Shown here piece after piece: positions 36,666 through 44,104 of a DNA stretch of 64,000 nucleotides. The number at the start of each line of letters is the position of its first letter. The stretch's first letter is position 1. Under the pieces are notes generated by a model. It did not search any database. It had not been told where the DNA came from and was given only the letters and a program-made list of their open reading frames with translations. This DNA comes from Gammaproteobacteria bacterium (GTDB lineage Bacteria > Pseudomonadota > Gammaproteobacteria > Pseudomonadales > UBA5518). The DNA is taken from assembly GCA_016718385.1 (NCBI GenBank), contig JADKDK010000001.1, forward strand, positions 124,001 to 188,000, read 5' to 3'. The position numbers and the translations under genes are program-made.

Positions 36666-37709
36666 TCACCCCCGCAGCGCGCCATACGCCTGCAGCGCCG
36701 GCGCGAACTCCTGCGGTGTCGAGCCGTGGATCACGAGGCCGTCTGCGCCGCCATCCAGCTCGGCCTTCCATGCCGCGGCGCATGCCTGCGGCGTGCCGGT
36801 GGCGGCGGGGAGCCACTCGGGCGGTATCAGCTCCGCGATCTGCTCCAGCTGCTCCAGCGTGGCGACGCTGTCGATGCCGCCGGGAATCGACTTGACCACC
36901 GGGGAGGCGCGGAAATCTTCCAGCACCGACGCATCCCAGCCGTTCAGCTCCACCAGCAGTTCCGCGTAGCCGGGCGCCTGCATGTAGGTGGCCATGCGCG
37001 CGACGAGCTTGCGCAGCCGGTCCTCGCGCGTGGGCTCTACCGCGGTGGCGATCACCGACCACAGCTTGACCGCCTCGGGATCGCGCCCCGCCGCGGTCGC
37101 GCCTTCCTGCACCAGGGCCTTCGCGCGGCGCAGGCCCTGCGCCGTGATGAAGGTGTGCAGGTGCACGCCGTCAAAATGCGCGCCGGCGAAGCGCAGGCTC
37201 GCCGGCCCGAAGCCCACGAAGTGGATCGGGATGTCGGCCTTCATCCAGCTGCCCATGTTCACGTAGGGCAGCTTGCCCATGCTGCCCTCGTAGCCCATCA
37301 CGGTCTCGCCGCGCCAGAGCTTGCGCAGCAGCTCCACGCCCTCGGCCAGCTGCGCGTTGCCGACACCCGGCAGGCCCATCAGCTGGTTGCGGATCCCGAC
37401 CCCGCGCGCGAGCCCGAGCTCGAAGCGCCCGCCCGAGAGGTAGTGCAGCGAGGCGCACATCGTGGCCAGCACCAGCGCGTGGCGCGTGTGGATGTTGGTC
37501 GCGGCGGTGGCGACGCGCAGGCGGCTGGTCACGGCCAGCGCGGCGGCGCAGATCACGCCGGCGTCCTTCACGTCGAAGCGCTCCGACAGCCATACCTTGC
37601 CGAGCCCCAGCTCCTCGGCGAGGCGTGCCTCGGCGAGTGCGTCGGCCGGGGTGGTCGTGTGACCGGGCAGCAGGTAGCAGCTGAGTTCGGGAAAGGCGAT
37701 GTCCTGCAC
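36666..37709 (-). CDS. LLM-class flavin-dependent oxidoreductase
   Basis: 347 residues from GTG 37709, chosen because AAGGA lies about 10 bases upstream and the conserved first strand (IAFPELSCYLLPG) begins at once; the frame stays open far upstream over another gene. Luciferase-like barrel: LGLGKVWLSERFDVKDAG, VATAATNIHTRHALVLATMCASLHYLSGGRF is the long family signature, then GLARGVGIR. F420- or FMN-dependent; the sequence does not decide. Upstream of the SDR on the same strand. Confidence 0.8.
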   Translation of the reverse strand: MQDIAFPELSCYLLPGHTTTPADALAEARLAEELGLGKVWLSERFDVKDAGVICAAALAVTSRLRVATAATNIHTRHALVLATMCASLHYLSGGRFELGLARGVGIRNQLMGLPGVGNAQLAEGVELLRKLWRGETVMGYEGSMGKLPYVNMGSWMKADIPIHFVGFGPASLRFAGAHFDGVHLHTFITAQGLRRAKALVQEGATAAGRDPEAVKLWSVIATAVEPTREDRLRKLVARMATYMQAPGYAELLVELNGWDASVLEDFRASPVVKSIPGGIDSVATLEQLEQIAELIPPEWLPAATGTPQACAAAWKAELDGGADGLVIHGSTPQEFAPALQAYGALRG

Positions 37710-37830
37710 GGGTGCGTTGTCCTTGTTCTGCGATAAGAGCGGCTGAGGGTAGTGGTGCCGCCGGCGCAAGTCACTACGGCGGGGCACCCGATGCGCTAAC
37801 CTTGTTGGATCGTCATGTTGATCGCCGCCG

Positions 37831-38856
37831 ATGGCCCGAACCCCCGTCATGCCCCCGCCACCCGCCAGGCCGCGCACTGCCGCCGGGCCGCGTGGCGCTG
37901 CAAAGCCGCGTGCGGCTGCCGCGTCGCGCACTGCGGCCGCACCGGCCGCGGCGAAGCGCGCGCGCGCCACACCGGGGAGGGCTGGCGCGAAGCCGGCTGC
38001 CAGGGCACGCCCGCGTGCGGGTGCGAAGCCTCGCTCCGGGCGCCGCCCCCGGCCCCGGGGGCTGGCGGGCCGGCTCCTGGCCCTGTGGCCGACCTCGCAG
38101 GCGCGCCGGCGCTGGGCCAGGCGCATCGCCGCGGTGCCCTCGGCCGTGATTGTCCTGGCCGTGCTGGCGCTCGTGGTCGGCGGCTGGGCCGTGGTCAACA
38201 CGGTCTATCACGTGGCACGCAAGCCGACCGAGCTGCTCTTTCCGGTCAGCGATGCGCTGTACAAGACGCCGGCCGAAACCTGGGCCGCCTACGGCGAGCT
38301 GTTTCGCGAGAATTCCACCGCGGTGATCACGCCCGAGTTGCTCGCGGCGCTGGCGCAGATCGAGGCTTCTGGAAACCCGGTGGCGCGCACCTACTGGCGC
38401 TGGTCGTTCACGGCGGATCCGCTCGACATCTACCGTCCGGCCTCGAGCGCGGTCGGCATGTTCCAGTTCACCGACGGCACCTTCGAGGAAGCCAGGCGCT
38501 ACTGCATCCGCGACAACCGTGTGGTCGAGGACGGGCCGTGGGACGACTTCGATTCGTGCTGGTTCAACGATCTGTACTTTCGCGTGCTGCCCAGCCATTC
38601 CGTGGAGCTCACGGCCGCCTATCTCGACCGGCGCGTGGCAGGCGTGCTGGCGCGCCACCGGCTGCGCAATGTGCCGCTCGCGAAGAAGCACGAGCTGGCG
38701 ACCCTGATCCATCTCTGCGGCGCCGGCGCGGGCAATGCCTTCGCGCGCCGCGGTCTCAGCCTGCGCCCGGGGCAGCGCTGCGGCGCGCACGATGCACGCG
38801 CTTACCTCGACAAGGTCGCGCGCATGAAGGCGGTGTTCGCGCGCCTGGCGCGCTGA
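37831..38856 (+). CDS. Membrane-anchored lytic-transglycosylase-like protein with basic Ala/Arg/Pro tail
   Basis: 341 residues. Residues 1-100 are an Ala/Arg/Pro/Lys-rich basic tail (KPRAAAASRTAAAPAAAKR) that would be cytoplasmic; a single helix follows at about 103-123 (AVIVLAVLALVVGGWAVVNTV). The periplasmic part is SLT-like: catalytic Glu 178 in LAQIEASGNPVA, then SSAVGMFQFTDGTFEEA in place of the usual GLMQ motif. This suggests cleavage of peptidoglycan glycan strands. The tail could bind DNA or membrane phosphates; that is speculation. Confidence 0.7.
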   Translation: MARTPVMPPPPARPRTAAGPRGAAKPRAAAASRTAAAPAAAKRARATPGRAGAKPAARARPRAGAKPRSGRRPRPRGLAGRLLALWPTSQARRRWARRIAAVPSAVIVLAVLALVVGGWAVVNTVYHVARKPTELLFPVSDALYKTPAETWAAYGELFRENSTAVITPELLAALAQIEASGNPVARTYWRWSFTADPLDIYRPASSAVGMFQFTDGTFEEARRYCIRDNRVVEDGPWDDFDSCWFNDLYFRVLPSHSVELTAAYLDRRVAGVLARHRLRNVPLAKKHELATLIHLCGAGAGNAFARRGLSLRPGQRCGAHDARAYLDKVARMKAVFARLAR

Positions 38857-38879
38857 GCGCGTCCCACAGTGGGGGAGTC

Positions 38880-39683
38880 ATGAACGATACGACACCATCG
38901 AGCTTCCGCCCGGACCTTCTCGCCGGGCAGGTCGCCTTCGTGACCGGCGGTGCCACCGGCATCGGCAAGGAAATCTGCCGCGTGCTCGGGCGCCACGGCG
39001 CGCGCATCGCGATGCTGAGTCGCCGTGAAGAAAAGCTCAAGGCAGCGGTGGAAGAGCTGCAACGCGAAGGCATCGAGGCGCACTATGCGGTCGGCGATGT
39101 GCGCGAACCGCAGGCCGTGGAGGCCGCGGTGCGCGACATCCTGGCGCGCTTCGGGCGGATCGACATACTCGTGAACAACGCGGCGGGCAATTTCCCGGCA
39201 CCGATGAGCCAGATCTCGCCGAACGGCTTCCGCGCCGTGGTGGCCATCGACCTGCTCGGCACCTACAACGTCTCGCGCGCGGTGTTCGACGCCTGGCAGC
39301 GCGAGCACGGCGGCAATATCGTCAACATCTCGGCGCCCTTCGAGCTCAAGGGTGCGGCGCTGCAGGCGCACGTCGCGGCGGCCAAGGCGGGAGTGGATTC
39401 GCTGACCCGCACCTGCGCGGTGGAGTGGGGACCCTACGGCATCCGCGTGAACGCGGTGGCGCCGGGACAGATCGAGCACACCGAGGGCATGCAGCGCTTC
39501 GCGGCGGTGGTGGAGGATTCCGGTCCCGGCAGCCCGCTCGGCATCGCGGGCCACGGCAGCGACATCGCCCATGCGGTGCTGTTCTTCTGCTCGCCGGCGG
39601 CCCGTTTCATATCGGGGCAGGTGATCGCCGTCGATGGCGCCGCCACGGTCGACCAGCTCAAGCTGGGGCTGGGGCGGATCTGA
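38880..39683 (+). CDS. SDR, 2,4-dienoyl-CoA reductase (DECR2)-like
   Basis: 267 residues from ATG 38880 with GGGGGAG 6 bases before it. TGGATGIG near 22, VNNAAGNFPAP near 98, then ISAPFELKGAALQAHVAAAKAG, where the usual catalytic Tyr is absent and a Lys remains, as in the dienoyl-CoA reductase branch. AVEWGPYGIRVNAVAPGQI and ISGQVIAVDGA complete the pattern. The likely reaction is NADPH reduction of 2,4-dienoyl-CoA during unsaturated fatty-acid breakdown. 23 bases after the transglycosylase-like gene. Confidence 0.82.
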   Translation: MNDTTPSSFRPDLLAGQVAFVTGGATGIGKEICRVLGRHGARIAMLSRREEKLKAAVEELQREGIEAHYAVGDVREPQAVEAAVRDILARFGRIDILVNNAAGNFPAPMSQISPNGFRAVVAIDLLGTYNVSRAVFDAWQREHGGNIVNISAPFELKGAALQAHVAAAKAGVDSLTRTCAVEWGPYGIRVNAVAPGQIEHTEGMQRFAAVVEDSGPGSPLGIAGHGSDIAHAVLFFCSPAARFISGQVIAVDGAATVDQLKLGLGRI

Positions 39684-39768
39684 ACGCCGCCTTACGGTTC
39701 TGTCATCGAGTCCGCGTCCACGCCGGCCGACAATGGCGCCTCGAGCCACACGCCCGGAACCCACGCCG

Positions 39769-40680
39769 ATGCCTTGTTTCACCGAGATCGCCAGCGGCCT
39801 GCAGTTCCCCGAAGGACCCATCGCGCTGCCCGACGGCAGCGTGCTGCTGGTCGAGATCCGCCGCGGCACATTGAGCCGCGTGCTGCCCGGCGGGCGCGTC
39901 GAGGTGGTGGCGCAGCTCGGCGGCGGACCCAACGGCGCGGCGATAGGACCGGACGGGCGTTGCTACGTGTGCAACAACGGCGGCTTCGAGTGGACCGAGC
40001 ACGACGGTGTCTGGGTACCGGGCCACCAGCCGGCCGATTACGCCGGCGGGCGCATCGAGGCGGTCGACCTCGAGACCGGCGCGGTCGAGGTGCTGTACAC
40101 GCACTGCGACGGCGTGCCGCTGAAGGGCCCCAACGACCTCGTGTTCGACCGTCACGGCGGCTTCTACTTCACCGACCTCGGCAAGTCGCGCCAGCGCGAG
40201 ATGGACCACGGTGGCGTCTACTACGCGACGGCCGACGGCTCGATGATCCGCGAGCTGCTGTTCCCGCTGGCCACGCCGAACGGCATCGGGCTGTCGCCGG
40301 CCGGGGACCGGCTTTACGTGGCGCAGACCTCGAGCTGCCGCCTGCTCGGTTACGACGTCACGGGTCCCGGCGCGATCCGCCACACCATGGAGTGGGAGGC
40401 GATGCTGGCCGGCTCCGCGCAGTTCCAGATGTTCGACTCGCTGGCGGTGGATGCCGCGGGCAACGTCTGCGTGGCCACGCTGATCAATGGCGGCATCACG
40501 ATCGTGCCGCCCGACGGTGGCGCGCCGCGCCACGTGCCGGTGCCCGATGCGATGACCACGAACATCTGTTTCGGCGGAGCCGGGCTGCGCACCGCGTACA
40601 TCACCGCCTCGATGAGCGGCCGGCTGCTCGCCTGCGAGTGGGAGACGCCCGGGCTCGCGCTCAATTTCCTGCCGCGCTGA
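39769..40680 (+). CDS. SMP-30/gluconolactonase-like beta-propeller
   Basis: 303 residues from ATG 39769 (an in-frame ATG at 39733 adds 12 residues). Six-bladed propeller lactonase: LQFPEGPIALPDGSVLLVEI (metal Glu), GGGPNGAAIGPDG, PLKGPNDLVFDRHGGFYFTD (metal Asn/Asp), TPNGIGLSPAGDRLYVAQT and FDSLAVDAAGNVCVATL. These cytoplasmic or periplasmic enzymes hydrolyse sugar or other lactones with Ca/Zn. No signal peptide seen. Stop lies 9 bases before the kinase-like gene, so one transcript is likely. Confidence 0.85.
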   Translation: MPCFTEIASGLQFPEGPIALPDGSVLLVEIRRGTLSRVLPGGRVEVVAQLGGGPNGAAIGPDGRCYVCNNGGFEWTEHDGVWVPGHQPADYAGGRIEAVDLETGAVEVLYTHCDGVPLKGPNDLVFDRHGGFYFTDLGKSRQREMDHGGVYYATADGSMIRELLFPLATPNGIGLSPAGDRLYVAQTSSCRLLGYDVTGPGAIRHTMEWEAMLAGSAQFQMFDSLAVDAAGNVCVATLINGGITIVPPDGGAPRHVPVPDAMTTNICFGGAGLRTAYITASMSGRLLACEWETPGLALNFLPR

Positions 40681-40689
40681 GCCTGCGCG

Positions 40690-41763
40690 ATGACGCCAAT
40701 ACCCGCCAGCGCGGACGCGATCGACGCCGCGTGGCTGCAGCAGGCGCTCGCACCGCGTCATCCCGGCGTGCGCGTGCGCGCGGTGCGCGTGACGGCGCGC
40801 CAGCAATGGACCAACGCGCATGCCTGGCTGGCCGTCGACTACCATGAGCCCGCCGGCGCGCCGCCCACGCTGTTCTGCAAGCTGCTGCCGGCGGATGCGC
40901 GCCGCGCGGCGATCGCCGCCACCTGCATGGGCCTGCGCGAGGCGCTGTTCTACCAGCGACTGGCGCCGCTGCTGCCGCTGCGCGTGCCCCAGCCGCACGC
41001 GGTGGTGGCGGATCCGGCCAGCGGCGAATTCCTGATGCTGCTCGAGGATCTCGTGACCTCGGGCTGCAGCGTCTCCGACGGCCCCACCGGCATCGCACCC
41101 GCGGCGGCGGCGCGCGCGCTCGAGGACCTGGCCGCGCTGCACGTGCGCTTCGAGGAGCCCGCGCGCCGCGCGCAGGAGGCGGACTGGGTCGCTGCACCGC
41201 CGGCATCCGACAACGGCTACGGTGCCGCGATGCTGCGCTACGGGCTGGAGCATCACCGCGAGCGCCTCAGCGCGCGCTTCGCCGGGATCGCCGAGCTCTA
41301 CATTGCGCAGGGGCCCGCGCTGCTCCGGCTGTGGGCCGAAGGGCCTGCGCCGCTCACGGTGATCCACGGCGATGCACACATCGGCAACCTGTTCGACGAC
41401 CACGGCCGCACGGGCTTTCTCGACTGGGGCATGATGCAGTTGGGGCGCGGGCTGCGCGACGCGAGCTATTTCCTGACGATGGCGCTGGCGCCCGCCGATC
41501 GCCGCGCCAACGAGCGCGCGTTGCTGCGGCACTACCTCGCGGCGCGCGAAACGCTGGGCGCCGCGCGCATCGGCTTTGACGAGGCGTGGCTGGCGCACCG
41601 CCTGTACGCGTCCTACGCGGTGCTCGCCTGCTGCCAGGTCGTCACGTTCCCGCCGGACGCCACGCCGAAGCGGCGCGTGTTCGCCGAGTCGCTGCTCGCG
41701 CGCGCCGAAGCCGCCATCGCCGACCTGGAGGCGCGCGAGGCCTTGCGCGAATTGGCCGTGTAG
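40690..41763 (+). CDS. APH/EcKinase-like phosphotransferase
   Basis: 357 residues. Protein-kinase-like fold of the aminoglycoside/ecdysteroid kinase type: TVIHGDAHIGNLFDD (catalytic loop with Asp) and GFLDWGMMQLGRGLRDASYFL (metal Asp), with FCKLLPAD as nucleotide-binding Lys. Related proteins are common in lipid- and steroid-degrading bacteria, where acyl-CoA or sterol substrates are suspected; antibiotic resistance is not implied. The TAG stop codon (41761-41763) is part of a REP element that begins at 41760. Confidence 0.8.
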   Translation: MTPIPASADAIDAAWLQQALAPRHPGVRVRAVRVTARQQWTNAHAWLAVDYHEPAGAPPTLFCKLLPADARRAAIAATCMGLREALFYQRLAPLLPLRVPQPHAVVADPASGEFLMLLEDLVTSGCSVSDGPTGIAPAAAARALEDLAALHVRFEEPARRAQEADWVAAPPASDNGYGAAMLRYGLEHHRERLSARFAGIAELYIAQGPALLRLWAEGPAPLTVIHGDAHIGNLFDDHGRTGFLDWGMMQLGRGLRDASYFLTMALAPADRRANERALLRHYLAARETLGAARIGFDEAWLAHRLYASYAVLACCQVVTFPPDATPKRRVFAESLLARAEAAIADLEAREALRELAV

Positions 41764-41825
41764 GTCGGCATTCATGCCGACATGTGCCTTTCCGGACGCT
41801 GCCGTCGCCATGAATGGCGACCCAC
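41760..41825. repeat. REP palindrome pair (inverted)
   Basis: GTAGGTCGGC-ATTCAT-GCCGACA at 41760-41782 and its inverted partner at 41803-41825 with 20 bases between. TAG of the first unit is the stop codon of the kinase-like gene. Confidence 0.85.
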
Positions 41826-42109
41826 ATTGGCGATCAAACGAAACTGACGCCCGCCGCGCATAACGGCAGCCGCCGCACCTTCACACGCCCCGCCTCGATC
41901 GTGGTGCGATTGCGTGCAGGACGGCGAGCGCCTTTTGCGCCGCGCAGCACATGCACACCACTCGCCCATTCCTGTCCAATCAAGCCCCTCGACGGGGACT
42001 CGATCAGCTGCGCTCTTTACACATTCTTTATGTCCGGGCATGCATTCTTTGCATCGACTTTTGACCCGGCTCGTTATCCTTGTACCGAATCCTCCAACGG
42101 TCTGTGTTC
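41826..42109. other. Intergenic region ahead of kdp
   Basis: No protein gene is evident. It holds a possible KdpE-type T-rich site (TTTACACATTCTTTATG, 42016-42032) and a weak promoter TTGACC (42061-42066), 16-base spacer, TACCGA (42083-42088). The region is less GC-rich than its surroundings. Confidence 0.4.
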
Positions 42110-42211
42110 ATGGACGTCTTCTGGTGTGCAGTGTTCGTGGTCCTGTTCCTGTCCACGCCAGGGTTGGTCGCGGGCTGCGACCGTCAGCTTTCACGGAGGC
42201 AATCCGGATGA
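42110..42211 (+). CDS. Small hydrophobic protein upstream of kdpF
   Basis: 33 residues, MDVFWCAVFVVLFLSTPGLV followed by AGCDRQ and a basic tail: one predicted membrane helix, with VAGC that could also act as a lipobox. Its TGA overlaps the kdpF ATG (ATGA at 42208-42211), the arrangement of coupled genes. I recall small one-helix ORFs ending near a Cys-Asp/Glu-Arg motif ahead of kdpF in other proteobacteria. The ribosome site is weak. The protein may assist the Kdp complex; unproven. Confidence 0.5.
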   Translation: MDVFWCAVFVVLFLSTPGLVAGCDRQLSRRQSG

Positions 42212-44094
42212 GCATTTTGTATGTGGTTGGCGCCGTGGTCTCGGCGCTGCTGTTCGTCTACCTCGTGTACGCGCTGGTCAAGGCGGAGGAATTCTCGATG
42301 ACAACCCGGTCGTGGCTGCTGCTCGCAGTCTTTCTTGTCGTGCTCTTCGCGACGGTCCGTCCGCTCGGGCTGTACATCGCGCGGCTCATCGAAGGAGGGC
42401 CCCGCACGCCTTTGCTGGCGCGCCTGGAGGAAGGCGTATTCCGCCTGTGCGGCATCCGCGAGGAGATGGGCTGGCGCCAGTACACGCTGGCCGTGCTGGT
42501 TTTCAGCGTGATCGGGGCGGTCGCGGTCTACGCCCTGCAGCGCCTGCAGCCATGGCTGCCGCTCAACCCGCAGGGACTGCCGAACGTCACGCCGGATTCG
42601 AGCTTCAACACGGCGATCAGCTTCGTGAGCAACACCAACTGGCAGGGCTATGCCGGCGAGGTCACGATGAGCTATCTGACGCAGATGCTGGCGCTGGCAG
42701 TGCAGAATTTTCTGTCTGCGGCCACCGGCATCGCCGTCGCATTCGCGCTGATCCGCGGCTTCGCGCGGCACTCGATGCAGACCATCGGCAATTTCTGGGC
42801 CGACCTCTATCGCATCACCGCGTATCTGCTGTTGCCGCTGTCGCTTGTCTTCGCGCTGGTCCTGATCAGCCAGGGCGTGATCCAGAATTTTCTGCCGTAC
42901 CAGGAAGTCACCACGCTCGAGCCGACGAGCTACGAGGCGCCAAGACTCGACGCCGCCGGGCAGCCAATGCAGGACGTCGCGGGCAACCCGGTCAGTGAAA
43001 CCGTGACCGTTGGCACGCAGACCCTGCCAATGGGGCCGATCGCCTCGCAGGAAGCGATCAAGATGCTCGGCACCAACGGCGGCGGTTTCCTCAACGCGAA
43101 CTCGGCGCATCCCTACGAGAACCCGAACCCGCTGACCAACTTCCTGCAGATGCTGGCGATCTTCCTGATCCCGGCGGGACTGGTCTACGCCTTCGGTCGG
43201 GCGGTCGGCGACACGCGCCAGGGCTGGGCGGTGCTGGCGGCGATGACCGTGATCTTCGTCGGCGCGGCTGTCGCAGCCATGACGTTCGAGCAGCAGGGCA
43301 ACCCGCTGCTGGCGCAGCTCGGTGCCGATCAGTCGGCAAGCCCGCTGCAATCGGGCGGCAACATGGAAGGCAAGGAAGCCCGCTTCGGCATAGCGGCTTC
43401 GGGGCTGTTCGCCACCGTTACGACCGCTGCCTCCTGCGGGGCCGTCAACAGCATGCACGACTCCTTCACGCCGCTCGGCGGAGCGGTGCCGATGCTTCTC
43501 ATCCAGCTGGGCGAAGTAGTGTTCGGCGGTGTTGGTTCGGGCCTGTACGGCATGCTGGTCTACGCCCTCATGGCGGTTTTCGTGGCCGGGCTGATGATCG
43601 GGCGCACGCCGGAATACATCGGCAAGAAGATCGAGTCCTTCGACATGAAGATGGTCGCCATCGCGATCCTGATAACACCGGCGCTGGTGCTGCTCGGTAC
43701 CGCGCTCGGCGTGGTAGCGAGCGCCGGCAAGGCGACCATTTTCAATCCCGGTGGACATGGCTTCTCGGAGGTCCTGTATGCGTTCTCGTCCGCAGCCAAC
43801 AACAACGGCAGCGCCTTCGCGGGACTGGGCGCCAACACGCCGTTCTACAACGGCTGGCTCGGCGTGGCGATGTGGTTCGGGCGCTTCGGCGTGATCGTGC
43901 CGGTGCTGGCGATCGCCGGATCGCTGGCAGGCAAGAAGCGCCTGGCGCAGGGGCCGGGCACGATGCCGACGCACGGCCCGCTGTTCGTCGGGCTGCTGGT
44001 CGGCACGGTACTGCTGGTGGGCGCGCTGACCTATGTTCCCGCGCTTGCGCTCGGGCCCGTGGTTGAGCACCTGATCCTGTGGGCTGGAAACTGA
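42208..44094 (+). CDS. kdpA: KdpF-KdpA fusion: potassium-transporting ATPase subunits F and A
   Basis: 628 residues in one frame. Residues 1-30 (MSILYVVGAVVSALLFVYLV, then YALVKAEEFS) are KdpF, a one-helix stabilising subunit; no stop follows. Residues 31-628 are KdpA, the K+-selective channel-like subunit, with NTNWQGYAGE, GTNGGGFLNANSAHPYENP and SFNTAISFV filter-type motifs. An internal GGAGGA sits about 8 bases before ATG 42298, so KdpA may also be made alone. GGAGG precedes ATG 42208. KdpA normally has about 560-600 residues. First subunit genes of kdpFABC-DE. Confidence 0.93.
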   Translation: MSILYVVGAVVSALLFVYLVYALVKAEEFSMTTRSWLLLAVFLVVLFATVRPLGLYIARLIEGGPRTPLLARLEEGVFRLCGIREEMGWRQYTLAVLVFSVIGAVAVYALQRLQPWLPLNPQGLPNVTPDSSFNTAISFVSNTNWQGYAGEVTMSYLTQMLALAVQNFLSAATGIAVAFALIRGFARHSMQTIGNFWADLYRITAYLLLPLSLVFALVLISQGVIQNFLPYQEVTTLEPTSYEAPRLDAAGQPMQDVAGNPVSETVTVGTQTLPMGPIASQEAIKMLGTNGGGFLNANSAHPYENPNPLTNFLQMLAIFLIPAGLVYAFGRAVGDTRQGWAVLAAMTVIFVGAAVAAMTFEQQGNPLLAQLGADQSASPLQSGGNMEGKEARFGIAASGLFATVTTAASCGAVNSMHDSFTPLGGAVPMLLIQLGEVVFGGVGSGLYGMLVYALMAVFVAGLMIGRTPEYIGKKIESFDMKMVAIAILITPALVLLGTALGVVASAGKATIFNPGGHGFSEVLYAFSSAANNNGSAFAGLGANTPFYNGWLGVAMWFGRFGVIVPVLAIAGSLAGKKRLAQGPGTMPTHGPLFVGLLVGTVLLVGALTYVPALALGPVVEHLILWAGN

Positions 44095-44104
44095 GGCAGC
44101 CGAT

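Noticed and set aside
40690..41763. Aminoglycoside resistance gene
   Set aside because: Only the kinase fold is shared; context and sequence point to the catabolic EcKinase/APH-like group.
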